From: an uncultured Draconibacterium sp.
GTDB taxonomy: Bacteria > Bacteroidota > Bacteroidia > Bacteroidales > Prolixibacteraceae
Length of the DNA stretch: 64,000 nt
Assembly: GCF_963677575.1 (NCBI RefSeq)
Contig: NZ_OY782038.1
Span: 4,901,501 to 4,965,500, forward strand
Reading direction: 5' to 3'
A program made the translations under genes and the position numbers. How positions within the stretch are numbered: position 1 is the stretch's first letter; the number at the start of each line of letters is the position of its first letter. Shown here piece after piece: positions 1 through 8,989 of this stretch. Below the pieces are notes generated by a model, which worked only from the letters and a program-made list of their open reading frames with translations, had not been told where the DNA came from and did not search any database.

Positions 1-1
1 G

Positions 2-172
2 AGCCTTTTAGCCGCCGGAAAGACCAACAAAGAAATTGCACAGGAACTATTTGTTGAGTTGAGTACTGTGAAAACCCATATTAATAACATATACAGGCAG
101 TTGGGTGTGTCAACTCGTAAAGATGCTGTCGACTTTTACAATTCCGTAAAAAAGCAATATCAGGGGGTCTAG
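2..172 (+). CDS. LuxR/NarL-type response regulator, C-terminal end (partial)
   Basis: Only the last 56 codons are inside the window. They read as a GerE/LuxR helix-turn-helix: AAGKTNKEIAQEL followed by LSTVKTHINNIYRQLGV, the standard recognition-helix pattern, then a short polar tail and a TAG stop. The family binds promoter DNA, usually after phosphorylation of an N-terminal receiver domain, which would lie left of the window. Nothing here shows its target. The next gene, dsbD, begins 173 bases later on the same strand. Confidence 0.85.
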   Translation, partial: SLLAAGKTNKEIAQELFVELSTVKTHINNIYRQLGVSTRKDAVDFYNSVKKQYQGV

Positions 173-345
173 ACCCTATTTCAAACCCAGTCTATACTCT
201 TTCTGTTAAACAGATTGAGGCATTTTGTTGTTTTCCATCATAAATTTGTGCTATTCGTAAAAACGCAAAAGTCGTAATAAGCGATTCAAATGTTTAGCAC
301 AACTTAGAAAGTAAAACAAAGTTTATTTATAAAACCAGGAAAAGA

Positions 346-2274
346 ATGAAACGCGTACTGTTTAGTGTCTTTTTACTCACAACCGCTTTACTGGCCTCAT
401 CTCAAATTGTTGAGCCGGTAAAATGGAGTTTTTCTCAAAACAAAATTTCGGCTAATGAATTTGAGTTGGTTTTTACCGCCAAAATGGAAGAAGGTTGGCA
501 CATGTATTCAACCGATCTGCCTGAAGGTGGCCCGATAAAAACCAGTTTCTATTTCGAAAATATTGAAAATGCAGAGTTGGTAGGAGAGCCAACACCAAAT
601 AAAGAAGTAACTGAAGAGTTCGACCAGTCATTCCAAATGGATCTTCGTTGGTTTGAAGAGGAAGTAACCTTTACTCAAAAGGTAAAAGTATCGGGAACGG
701 GAACTGTTGGCGGGTATGTAGAGTTTATGAGTTGTAACGACGAAACCTGTACACCACCCATGGAAGCTGAGTTCTCGTTTGAATTAACCGGTGGAGCACA
801 ACAAATAGCAGAGGCCGGAACAATGGAAGATAGTAGTAACAGAAATTACTGGAGTATTTTCTTCCTGGCATTTTTAGGAGGTTTTGCAGCTTTGCTAACG
901 CCTTGCGTTTTCCCGATGATACCAATGACGGTAAGTTTTTTTACCAAACAAAGTAAAACAAAAGCCAAAGGGATTAAAAACGGAATCTGGTACGGAATAT
1001 CAATAATCCTTATTTATGTAATTCTCGGAACAGTAGTAACCGCCGTATTTGGTGCAGAAAGTCTGAACAGTCTATCCACTAATCCGTGGTTTAACCTGTT
1101 TTTTGCTCTGTTGCTTTTTGTATTTGCCTTCTCGTTTATGGGAGCTTTCGAGATTATATTGCCAAGCAGCTGGGTAAATGCAGTGGATAAAAAAGCCGAC
1201 AAAGGTGGATTACTGGGAATATTCTTTATGGCCTTTGCATTGGCACTGGTTTCATTCTCGTGTACCGGGCCAATTGTTGGAGCACTGATTGTTGAAGCTG
1301 CCCGAAGCGGTGGTTTGGCACCGGTAGTCGGAATGCTCGGATTTTCGCTGGCATTGGCTATTCCATTTGCCTTGTTTGCCGCTTTCCCAGGCTGGTTGAA
1401 CTCGCTGCCAAAATCAGGTGGTTGGTTAAACTCGGTGAAAGTTGTTTTAGGTTTCCTTGAATTTGCTTTTGCTTTCAAATTCTTATCAATTGCCGATATG
1501 GTTCTTGATCTGCATATTCTGGAACGCGAAGTTTACATCGCCATATGGATTGCCATTTTTATGGGACTGGCGCTGTACCTGTGGGGCAAAATAAAATTGC
1601 CGCACGATTCGTCAACAACACATTTGCCGGTATCGCGTTTTGTTTTGGGAACAATGGTTTTTGCCTTTGTAATTTATATGATTCCCGGATTGTGGGGAGC
1701 CCCCGTTAAACTGATCAGTGGTTTCCCGCCACCGGTTGATTATGCCGAATCGCCACTTGGTGTTGGTCGTACTCAGCCTGCAGGAGCAGTTGCTACAGGA
1801 CATTCTTCGGGAACAATGACTGCAGGAATGCACATCGGGCCACACGGAATTCCATTGTTTGACGATTACGAGAAAGCATTGGCACACGCCAAAGAAACCG
1901 GAAAACCATTGCTGATCGATTTTACAGGGAAAGGTTGTACCAATTGCCGGAAAATGGAGGACAATGTATGGGTAGAACAGGAAGTTAAAAACATGTTTCT
2001 GGAAGATTTTGTGGTGGTTTCGTTGTATGTTGATCTGAGGGAAAAATTACCGGAAGACGAACAATACGTTTCGGAAACAACCGGAAGAAAAGTGAGGTCG
2101 GTAGGTAATAAATGGACCGATTTTCAGATATCGAGATACAACAGAAATACACAGCCTTATTATGTGATACTGGACAGCAACGAAAAAGAATTGGTAAACG
2201 GTTACGGATACGATCCTGATGCCGATGATTTTATTGAATGGCTGAACAGCGGATTAACTGAATACAAAAAATAA
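346..2274 (+). CDS. dsbD: Thiol:disulfide interchange protein DsbD
   Basis: 642 residues; carries electrons from cytoplasmic thioredoxin across the inner membrane to periplasmic thiol proteins. A signal peptide (about 1-19) is followed by a DsbD-alpha-like domain (about 22-150) with MSCNDETCTPP (C130, C135), a membrane domain of about eight helices (about 165-450) with LTPCVFP (C187) and FSCTGP (C306), and a C-terminal thioredoxin-like domain with GCTNC (C531, C534). All three Cys pairs needed for the relay are present. The next gene, 13 bases downstream, repeats the alpha domain alone, so the two are probably co-transcribed. The ATG start puts the signal peptide at residue 1. Confidence 0.93.
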   Translation: MKRVLFSVFLLTTALLASSQIVEPVKWSFSQNKISANEFELVFTAKMEEGWHMYSTDLPEGGPIKTSFYFENIENAELVGEPTPNKEVTEEFDQSFQMDLRWFEEEVTFTQKVKVSGTGTVGGYVEFMSCNDETCTPPMEAEFSFELTGGAQQIAEAGTMEDSSNRNYWSIFFLAFLGGFAALLTPCVFPMIPMTVSFFTKQSKTKAKGIKNGIWYGISIILIYVILGTVVTAVFGAESLNSLSTNPWFNLFFALLLFVFAFSFMGAFEIILPSSWVNAVDKKADKGGLLGIFFMAFALALVSFSCTGPIVGALIVEAARSGGLAPVVGMLGFSLALAIPFALFAAFPGWLNSLPKSGGWLNSVKVVLGFLEFAFAFKFLSIADMVLDLHILEREVYIAIWIAIFMGLALYLWGKIKLPHDSSTTHLPVSRFVLGTMVFAFVIYMIPGLWGAPVKLISGFPPPVDYAESPLGVGRTQPAGAVATGHSSGTMTAGMHIGPHGIPLFDDYEKALAHAKETGKPLLIDFTGKGCTNCRKMEDNVWVEQEVKNMFLEDFVVVSLYVDLREKLPEDEQYVSETTGRKVRSVGNKWTDFQISRYNRNTQPYYVILDSNEKELVNGYGYDPDADDFIEWLNSGLTEYKK

Positions 2275-2287
2275 AAAATACAAACTG

Positions 2288-2740
2288 ATGAAGAAACTAA
2301 TTTTCTTGCTGGGTTTTATTGCTGTTGCAGCAATGTCTCAGGCACAAATGATGGAACCCGTAAAGTGGGATATCGTTATAAATCCATTAAAAGGTGGTAA
2401 CCAGTATGAGATTGTTGCTACGGCAAAAATCGATATGGGCTTTAAACTTTATGGTGTAAACATGGAAGACGGTGGTCCTGTAAAAACTTCTTTCAATTTC
2501 GAGACACTTGAAAACTGTAAGGAGTTTGGAAAAGCTGTTGAAGTTACACCGTCGCATAAAATGCAGGACAAGATGTTCGATATGGAGGTAACTTATTTTA
2601 AAGGTGAGGCGGTAATTTCGCACAAAATCTGGGTAACAGAAAAACCTGCTAAAGTTACCGGTTATATCCAATGGATGAGTTGTAACGACGAAATGTGCAC
2701 ACCTCCAACCGATGAAGAATTTGAGTTTGCGATCGAGTAA
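2288..2740 (+). CDS. Periplasmic DsbD-alpha-like domain protein
   Basis: 150 residues with a signal peptide (about 1-19, ending SQAQ) and one DsbD N-terminal-like domain. It carries MSCNDEMCTPP, nearly the same motif as in the DsbD encoded just upstream, and the openings of the two proteins are similar (MMEPVKWDI versus VEPVKWSF), so it looks like a duplicate of the alpha domain. Inference: it takes reducing equivalents from DsbD and passes them to a periplasmic substrate. It has no membrane or thioredoxin domain. A hairpin terminator follows. Confidence 0.8.
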   Translation: MKKLIFLLGFIAVAAMSQAQMMEPVKWDIVINPLKGGNQYEIVATAKIDMGFKLYGVNMEDGGPVKTSFNFETLENCKEFGKAVEVTPSHKMQDKMFDMEVTYFKGEAVISHKIWVTEKPAKVTGYIQWMSCNDEMCTPPTDEEFEFAIE

Positions 2741-2783
2741 AATCGTTCGCTATTCAGATATTTAAAAGTAAAAACTGCACTAA

Positions 2784-2813
2784 GGCCGGGAGCGAAAGTT
2801 TCCGGCTTTTTTT
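2784..2813 (+). terminator. Rho-independent terminator after the dsbD pair
   Basis: GCCGG and CCGGC arms around a short purine-rich loop are followed by seven T, 43 bases after the stop of the DsbD-alpha-like gene. It would end the two-gene unit. Confidence 0.7.
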
Positions 2814-2842
2814 GTGAATGTATTTTTTTGTTTATGAAGATT

Positions 2843-2967
2843 TTGCACCGTGGCTTTAGCTCGGTAATAAAATAAGTATAGTAAAATTGGCTCTAGCCAT
2901 TAACTCTCTTTAAAGGCTGAGCCTGTTAAAGTTTTAGAGCGTTTCGCCAAGCTAAAGCATGGCGCAA
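2843..2967. repeat. 125-bp palindromic (MITE-like or REP-like) element
   Basis: The ends are imperfect inverted repeats of about 21 bases: TTGCACCGTGGCTTTAGC on the left and the complement of GCTAAAGCATGGCGCAA on the right. A second inverted pair lies inside (GGCTCTAGCCATTAA at 2889-2903 against TTAAAGGCTGAGCC at 2910-2923), so the whole can fold into a branched hairpin. It has no ORF. No second copy was seen in the window. Confidence 0.6.
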
Positions 2968-2988
2968 TATTTTGTGGCAGTACAACGA

Positions 2989-3140
2989 TTTAACCCGGAT
3001 AATTCATTTGATTTTAGCAATAGTCATGTTTCTCCGGGTTAATCCCGACTTAGTTGAGTCCATTTTTGAGTGTCAAAAATGGGCACGAAACTTCGTCGCA
3101 TTAAACTATTTTGCTATTTGTGATGAATAATGCGGATTAA
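2989..3140 (+). repeat. 152-bp MITE-like repeat, copy A
   Basis: This block recurs as its reverse complement at 28797-28948 with the same length and only about five mismatches. Both ends carry TTAA and imperfect terminal inverted repeats of about 28 bases (TTAAYCCGSAT then ATTCATC). A strong inner hairpin is formed by CCATTTTTG and CAAAAATGG. It has no coding potential. Together these features fit a non-autonomous mobile element. Confidence 0.7.
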
Positions 3141-3160
3141 TTCGTTACCAAAACCAATAA

Positions 3161-3187
3161 AAAAACCGGAGTGAATAACCCCGGTTT
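3161..3187 (-). terminator. Terminator after the M16 peptidase gene
   Basis: Read on the minus strand, AAACCGG and CCGGTTTTT arms enclose an 11-base loop and are followed by a T run. It starts 27 bases past the stop of the M16 gene. Confidence 0.65.
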
Positions 3188-3214
3188 AGATTTATAATCT
3201 TTTTTATCGAATGT

Positions 3215-6028
3215 CTATTCTACCTTTTTCGGTAGAAACACCACATCTACTACATCAGCATCAGTATAAAATGCTTTTGCAAATTTTTGAATCTGTGCAG
3301 TAGTTAAACCTTCTAAAATGTCATCGAAGTTTTCTGCAGCATCGGTATTAAATCCGTGGTAGTAGTCATTGTAAAGCGCATTCAGCCAGTAATTGTTATG
3401 TTCTTTTGCCTGGGCACGCTCTTTTTTCATGTTTAGGATTGTTTTGTCGAGATCTTCCTGTGTTGGGCCATCGGCAACAATTTTGTCAATCTCGCGGAAA
3501 ATGATTGATTTCAGGTGATCAGCTTTTTCCGGATCGGTATCGAACGAGATTTGCAGTGTTTTCCGTTCGTATGGATATTGGTTCGACGATGCGCCAACAC
3601 CAACACCGTAAGTGCCTCCTTCTTTTTCACGTACCTCTTCGGTGTAACGCAATTGCAGGATCGCTTTTAATACATCCAGTTCAATATTGCTAACAGGTTG
3701 ATAAGCCAGTTCTTTGCGAATAAGAATAATTACCGTTCCTTTTTCGGTTTGCAATGGCACTTCAATTTTCTTTTCTGTAATGCCTTTTGGTATCCTTACT
3801 TTATGGTCTATCCACTGTTCTTCGCCAGGCAGATCTTTTAACGACCCGATGTACTTCGCAGCCATTTCTTTTGCCAGTTCCTCGTCGATATTTCCAACGA
3901 TAAAGAACGTGAAGTCACCCGCATCTTTAAAACGGTCCTTGTACAGATCTTCCATTTGTGTAAAAGTGATTTCATCGAACATCGAAGCCGACATTAGTTT
4001 TGTACGCTCGTTATAACCGGTTGCGATTAACGAAAGTGAATCGCTCATAATCTTTTGCGGGTTATTAGCCATATTTTGCAGGTAGGCAACGTAGCGGCTT
4101 TTTAGCGCGTCGTAGGCTTCTTCATCAAAACGAGGATTATTGAATTGCAGGTAAAGCAGTTGCATCATCGTTTCAAAATCTTTCGGCGTACTGCTACCAT
4201 TAAATCCTTCGGTAAGATCTTCAAGACTGGTTGCCACTGCTGCCGTTTTTCCGGTTAATATTTTGCGTAAGGCAATGGCATCGAAATCGCCAACACCAAA
4301 CGACCCGATAAACTGTGGAAGCATTCCGGCAGCCTGAAGATCGTCGGTGCCCAGCAACGAGTTTCCACCAGGACTGTAAGCGCGCAACGAAACTTCATCT
4401 TTTTCGTAGTCGGCATGTTTGAAAACTACTGTGGCGTTATTGCTCAGTTTCCATTCTACGGCGTCAAGGTCTTCCAGTTTTTTTGTCGAAACAACCTCTG
4501 CACCCGGCAATTCGCCTTCAACTAATGAAGCCGCTTCGGCTGTATCTTCATAAGGATCGATTGTTGAATTCTCAACCTCAGACAAAATAGCAAAAGCTTC
4601 GTCTTGTGTTAGGTGATTTACGCCACTATCAGGTCCGGTGATTACGATTACTCGGTTTTTATCAACGATCATATCGGTAGCTAGTTTGTTTACATCGGCC
4701 AGCGTAATGGTTTCCAGAATTGCCTGCCCAAATTGCCAGTCGAATTCTGCATCGGTCAGCGGTTCTCCCTCAAGGAAATAGTTTTGAATGCCACTTACAT
4801 ATTGGGCGTTGCTAATTTTGTCGCGTTGTTTGTACGCACTCTCCATCGAAGTAAGCAGGTTTACTTTTGCGCGGTTTAATTCGCCCTCGGTAAATCCATG
4901 GCGAATGATGCGTTGCGCCTCGGTATAAATCGCTTTCAGGCCTTCGTCTTCTTTGTTGGGGTTGGCTGTAGCTGAAATGAAAGCAGCATCGTAACCTCTT
5001 ACAAAACCTCCAATCTGAACACCTCCTGAAATAAAAGGCGGATTTCCTTTTTGCAGCAGCTCCGAAATACGTTCGCCGCTCATTTGGTTCAGAAGAGTGG
5101 CAATGTAATCTTCGCGCAGGTAGCCAATATTTTTGTCTTCGCGTGGCGTGGCTTTGTGTTTGATGTAGATTGAAATGCTCGAGTTTGTAGCTTCCTCGTC
5201 GGTTGCCAAAACAAACTTCGTTTCGTCGTGCTCCGGAATTTCAAACTGTGGGCGTGGTTGTTCGTTTTCAACAGCCGGAATTTTCGAGAACAGGTCTTTT
5301 ACTTTCGTTTCAACCTGGTCAACGTCGATATCGCCAACAATGGCAATGGCTTGTAAATCGGTGCGGTACCAATCGTGGTAGAAACTACGCAAAGTTTCCG
5401 GCTCGAAGTTTTTAATGATGTCCAAATCGCCAATTACATCGCGTTCGGCCCATTTCGATCCTTCGAATACCACCGGAAACCACTGGCTGCGCATTCTAAA
5501 ACTTGCATTGCGTCGTGTTCTCCACTCTTCCGAAATAACACCACGTTCCAGGTCAATTTCTTCTTCGGTTAACAATAGGTAGTTCGACCAGTCGTTCAGC
5601 ACCAAAAGGCACGAATCAATCAACCCTTCGCGGGTAGCAGGTACATCACTCAGGTTGTAAACCGTTTCGTTGAACGAGGTGTATGCGTTGATATTACGAC
5701 CGAAAGCCACACCGTTTTTTTCCAGGTAATCTAAAAATCCTTTACCCGGATAATGCTCGGTACCGTTAAAAGCCATGTGCTCGAGAAAGTGCGCCAAGCC
5801 GTTTTGGTTATCGTTTTCTAGCAGGGCGCCAACATTTTGTATCATGTAAAAACTCACCCGCTCTTTGGGCTCTTCGTTATGACGGATAAAATAGGTCATC
5901 CCGTTTTCCAGTTTCCCTGTTCTAATCGCGGGATCAACCGGTACTGCTTGTTTGAGCATGTCTTGTGCTGACACAAAAATTGGGGCAATTACTAAAAATG
6001 CCAGCATCGATAAAACAAATTTTTTCAT
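3215..6028 (-). CDS. M16 family (pitrilysin-like) zinc metallopeptidase
   Basis: 937 residues with a signal peptide (about 1-22, ending VSAQ), so exported. The inverted zinc motif HFLEH gives H80, E83 and H84, and E161 in ERGVISEEWR sits 77 residues after H84, the usual distance to the third ligand. The length fits a two-half M16 protein in which the second half (from about 520) keeps the fold without the motif. The family degrades peptides in a clamshell chamber; the substrate here is unknown. It stands alone between two intergenic regions with its own terminator. Confidence 0.9.
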   Translation of the reverse strand: MKKFVLSMLAFLVIAPIFVSAQDMLKQAVPVDPAIRTGKLENGMTYFIRHNEEPKERVSFYMIQNVGALLENDNQNGLAHFLEHMAFNGTEHYPGKGFLDYLEKNGVAFGRNINAYTSFNETVYNLSDVPATREGLIDSCLLVLNDWSNYLLLTEEEIDLERGVISEEWRTRRNASFRMRSQWFPVVFEGSKWAERDVIGDLDIIKNFEPETLRSFYHDWYRTDLQAIAIVGDIDVDQVETKVKDLFSKIPAVENEQPRPQFEIPEHDETKFVLATDEEATNSSISIYIKHKATPREDKNIGYLREDYIATLLNQMSGERISELLQKGNPPFISGGVQIGGFVRGYDAAFISATANPNKEDEGLKAIYTEAQRIIRHGFTEGELNRAKVNLLTSMESAYKQRDKISNAQYVSGIQNYFLEGEPLTDAEFDWQFGQAILETITLADVNKLATDMIVDKNRVIVITGPDSGVNHLTQDEAFAILSEVENSTIDPYEDTAEAASLVEGELPGAEVVSTKKLEDLDAVEWKLSNNATVVFKHADYEKDEVSLRAYSPGGNSLLGTDDLQAAGMLPQFIGSFGVGDFDAIALRKILTGKTAAVATSLEDLTEGFNGSSTPKDFETMMQLLYLQFNNPRFDEEAYDALKSRYVAYLQNMANNPQKIMSDSLSLIATGYNERTKLMSASMFDEITFTQMEDLYKDRFKDAGDFTFFIVGNIDEELAKEMAAKYIGSLKDLPGEEQWIDHKVRIPKGITEKKIEVPLQTEKGTVIILIRKELAYQPVSNIELDVLKAILQLRYTEEVREKEGGTYGVGVGASSNQYPYERKTLQISFDTDPEKADHLKSIIFREIDKIVADGPTQEDLDKTILNMKKERAQAKEHNNYWLNALYNDYYHGFNTDAAENFDDILEGLTTAQIQKFAKAFYTDADVVDVVFLPKKVE

Positions 6029-6241
6029 ATTTTCTTTTTTGTAGTTCGTTGTTGAACTGTGTTTGAATTTAAGTATTACTCTGTGAGTATAGTATTAACA
6101 AGTGAAATTACAGAAAGGATGAAAATAGTAATTAATTTTTTGCTCTTCTAATTTTAATAGATAAGAAAAACCAATAATTTTAGATGACGAAAACAGTGAA
6201 GTTGAGGCTGGAATTGTACTCGACACTAAAATAGCAGTAAA

Positions 6242-6865
6242 ATGGAAAACGAGAAACTTATATTTTGGAACGTTGATACACAGGTAGATTTTGTGGAGCC
6301 TGGTGGCAAATTATATGTTGAAGGTGCTGAAAAAATAAAACCGTTGTGGCAACAAATTACCGATTTTGCGAAGCAGAAAAATATTCGGGTGGTAAACACG
6401 GCCGATTTTCATTATCCGGAGTCGGCAGAACTTTCGGATAATCCGGACTTTGTAAATACTTTTCCGCAACATTGTATGGCCAATACTTCGGGGGCGGAAT
6501 ACGTTGCAGAAACACAACCTGAAGAAGCGGTGGAATTCGACTGGGATAAAGACTACGATAGTTTTGATGCAATCGAATCGGCTCGAAATATTGTTATTCG
6601 AAAAGATGCATTTGATGTATTTGCCGGAAATCCTTATACCGATAATATGCTGCAGGTTCTTTCGCCTGAAGCTGTGGTGGTTTATGGTGTAACAACAAAC
6701 GTTTGTGTAAACGATGCGGTTGTTGGCCTTTCAAAAAGGGTGAAGCGTGTTATCGTTTTAAAGGATGCGATAAAAGAACTGCCCAACATTCCTTTGCCTT
6801 TTGACGAGTGGGAAAAACTGGGTGTTGAAATGTTGGCGTTTGAAGATTTAGCGGTCCAGCTATAA
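6242..6865 (+). CDS. Isochorismatase-family cysteine hydrolase, nicotinamidase-like
   Basis: 207 residues in the cysteine-hydrolase fold. The catalytic triad can be placed: D12 in NVDTQVDF, K121 in VIRKDAF and C155 in TTNVCVNDA. D55 and H57 in TADFHYP match the metal-binding positions of nicotinamidases. Nicotinamide deamidation for NAD salvage is therefore the best guess, but the family also holds amidases for other small substrates and no NAD gene is adjacent. No signal peptide. A REP-like palindrome and a terminator follow. Confidence 0.8.
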   Translation: MENEKLIFWNVDTQVDFVEPGGKLYVEGAEKIKPLWQQITDFAKQKNIRVVNTADFHYPESAELSDNPDFVNTFPQHCMANTSGAEYVAETQPEEAVEFDWDKDYDSFDAIESARNIVIRKDAFDVFAGNPYTDNMLQVLSPEAVVVYGVTTNVCVNDAVVGLSKRVKRVIVLKDAIKELPNIPLPFDEWEKLGVEMLAFEDLAVQL

Positions 6866-6866
6866 A

Positions 6867-6946
6867 TTGTTATTTCGAACGAAGTGAGAAATCTGTCATC
6901 TAAAATGCTAAAGATTTCTCAGTCGTTCCTCCTTCGAAATGACATA
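6867..6946. repeat. REP-like imperfect palindrome
   Basis: ATTTCGAACGAAGTGAGAAA and a near-complement arm (AGATTTCTCAGTCGTTCC then TTCGAAATGAC) enclose about 17 bases. The motif GTCATTTCGAACGAAGTGAG resembles intergenic palindromes I recall from other Bacteroidota; I cannot verify copy number here. Confidence 0.55.
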
Positions 6947-6949
6947 AAA

Positions 6950-6978
6950 AAAGCCGCATCAAATAATGAAGCGGCTTT
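6950..6978. terminator. Bidirectional terminator between convergent genes
   Basis: AAAGCCGC and GCGGCTTT form an 8-bp stem around 13 bases, with an A run before it that gives the minus strand a good T tract. It serves the convergent hydrolase and aminotransferase genes. Confidence 0.75.
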
Positions 6979-7003
6979 CCCGAACTGTGACCAACCACAG
7001 TGA

Positions 7004-8296
7004 TTATTTTTTACAGTCTTTACAAGCATTGTAAATACCGTTGAACATTTCTTTTACATCAGCAGCTGCTACTGCCGAGAAAGCAATACGTAATACGTTA
7101 CCCAGTGCAATTAATCCGATTCCGTATTTTTTAATCAGCAGCTGGCGAACTTCTTCTCCAACCAATCCTTCTGCCAACTGAACACACATAAAGTAGCCCG
7201 AGTTATATGGAATTGCCTCAAAGCATTCTTTGTACTTTTCTTCTGTTAAAGCTGCTTTTACCGCATCGTAACGTTTTTGCATGATGTGGTATTTCGCTTC
7301 TTTCTGCTGTGTATATTCTTCGCTCTCGAAAGCTGAAAGCAGCAACGATTGCGAAATATTGGCAGCATTCGAAATATTTCCACGAATGGCACCGGCTGTT
7401 TTAGCTTCCAGTGCGCTATATAATTCGGCATCGCCACCTTTAATTCCGTAAGTGATAAATCCAACGCGGAATCCCCAAACGTAATCTTCTTTTGTTGCGC
7501 CATCAACTTTTACGGCCAACACATTTTCGTGTAACTGGCTAAGCTGTGAGAAAATACTTTCGGTAGCAATTCCTTCTTCGTAAACCAATCCGAAATAAGC
7601 ATCGTCGGTAATGGTAACGATTTTGTTACCGGCTTCGGCAGCTTTTTTAACGATGGCTACAATGGCATCCTGCTCTGCTTCAGTTGGTGTATAACCCGAT
7701 GGATTATTCGGGAAATTCAGAATAACTGTTTTTTTACCGATTCCGCCTTCGTTCAATTTGGCTTCAAATGATTCCAAATCGAAACCACCATCTTTAAAAA
7801 GATTGAATTTGCCCAGCGAACAACCGTAAGCATTTGTAAGCGTTAGGTTGTAGTTCCCCCAGAAAAGATCGGGAACAATAATTTCATCTTGAGCATCGGC
7901 AAACATATAACCTGCCATACTGATACCGTGCGTAAGTGCGTTGGTAACTACCGGCAGACTCAACTCAACTCCATCAAGTGACGGGTTTTTTTCATAGATC
8001 ATGCTTTTCCATTTTGCCCTGATATCGGGCCGGCCAAAACTTGGCGCATAAGGAAAAACCAGCGATGGATCCATATTGATCTTTGAAGCCACAGCTTCCA
8101 GTCGCATAGGTGTTCCGTCGTCCTCAATTGCGGCTCCAATGGTTGCATTAATCTTTGTTCCTTTAGCTTCAGCTGTTTGTCCCAGAATTCCTTTTTTAGG
8201 GAAGAAAATGTTCTTTCCTCTTTCAGAAAGCAGTTCAAAAACGGGTGTGCTTTTCGCTTGAATTACGCTGTTAAGTTCAGCAGCCTGTGGATTCAT
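7004..8296 (-). CDS. PLP-dependent class I/II aminotransferase
   Basis: A protein of about 430 residues of the fold-type I aminotransferase group. It shows NFPNNPSGY (the conserved Asn-Pro segment), DDAYFGL (cofactor-ring Asp and Tyr), the probable Schiff-base lysine in DGATKEDYVWGFRVGF, and a C-terminal R in NVLRIAFSA for the substrate carboxylate. I chose the ATG at 8296 (MNPQAAELN) because the in-frame upstream start at 8332 is TTG and lies next to a -7-like element (TATCTTGC). Substrate unknown. It is not in an operon. Confidence 0.85.
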   Translation of the reverse strand: MNPQAAELNSVIQAKSTPVFELLSERGKNIFFPKKGILGQTAEAKGTKINATIGAAIEDDGTPMRLEAVASKINMDPSLVFPYAPSFGRPDIRAKWKSMIYEKNPSLDGVELSLPVVTNALTHGISMAGYMFADAQDEIIVPDLFWGNYNLTLTNAYGCSLGKFNLFKDGGFDLESFEAKLNEGGIGKKTVILNFPNNPSGYTPTEAEQDAIVAIVKKAAEAGNKIVTITDDAYFGLVYEEGIATESIFSQLSQLHENVLAVKVDGATKEDYVWGFRVGFITYGIKGGDAELYSALEAKTAGAIRGNISNAANISQSLLLSAFESEEYTQQKEAKYHIMQKRYDAVKAALTEEKYKECFEAIPYNSGYFMCVQLAEGLVGEEVRQLLIKKYGIGLIALGNVLRIAFSAVAAADVKEMFNGIYNACKDCKK

Positions 8297-8460
8297 AATC
8301 AATAAAATTTGTCTGTTATAATTTTGGTGCAAGATAGGAAAACCCCTAATGAAAAACGAAGTTTTTTTAACAAGTTAAATTGATTTTTTATAAATAACTA
8401 ACATATTGAAAGTACAGGTTGGAGGAATGTTTTGAATATGCCGAAAAAAAGCAGCGCAAA

Positions 8461-8880
8461 CTATACCGAACGTACAGCTCCAACAACAATAAAAAAGCCA
8501 AGTAGAGCTACCAAACCTGCCAAAACGGTGAATAATCGGTATTGTTTTTTATTCAGCCAATCGAGGACTAAAGCGGCCAATGCCAACACTGCTGAACCTA
8601 TAAAACTGAGGTAGGCGGGCAGTAGTTGCGCTTCAATGGGCACTTCATTAATAATTTCGTCGTTTAATTCCTCGTGCATTACCTCTTCGGGAGTTAAAAA
8701 TTGTCCGGGTGCCAGGTAGTCGCCTAACAATACGTACAACGAAAACAAGCCCAAAGCGATAAACGCAGCCAGGCCAACCAAACGAAACGCTTTTTTGTTT
8801 TCAACCCAGCCGTAAATTATGCCAAACAATGCGGCGAAAACGATCCACTGAGGAAATGTGTAAAGAAATACTTCTGTCAT
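8461..8880 (-). CDS. Hypothetical inner-membrane protein
   Basis: 139 residues with four predicted helices: about 10-26, 33-53, 86-107 and 116-136. An acidic stretch between helices 2 and 3 (TPEEVMHEELNDE) would face the periplasm or cytoplasm as a loop. I do not recognise a family. It is flanked by the aminotransferase (same strand, 164-base gap) and a divergent HAD gene, so it is probably transcribed from its own promoter. Confidence 0.65.
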   Translation of the reverse strand: MTEVFLYTFPQWIVFAALFGIIYGWVENKKAFRLVGLAAFIALGLFSLYVLLGDYLAPGQFLTPEEVMHEELNDEIINEVPIEAQLLPAYLSFIGSAVLALAALVLDWLNKKQYRLFTVLAGLVALLGFFIVVGAVRSV

Positions 8881-8961
8881 TGATTATTAAATTACCGGAA
8901 ACAAAGGTTAAAATTTTTCTTAAATGTAAAAAGCCTTTCGTGCTTACATGTTGTAAAACCT

Positions 8962-8969
8962 TATTTTCG
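8962..8969 (+). promoter_or_regulatory. Putative -7 element of the HAD gene
   Basis: TATTTTCG, a one-base variant of the Bacteroidota TAnnTTTG element, lies 21 bases before the ATG of the HAD hydrolase. No convincing -33 box is seen at the usual spacing. Confidence 0.4.
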
Positions 8970-8989
8970 CCTGAAATAAGAAGAAAACA

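Noticed and set aside
1014..1478. 154-codon open frame on the minus strand
   Set aside because: It is antisense to the DsbD membrane domain and its composition mirrors the real gene.
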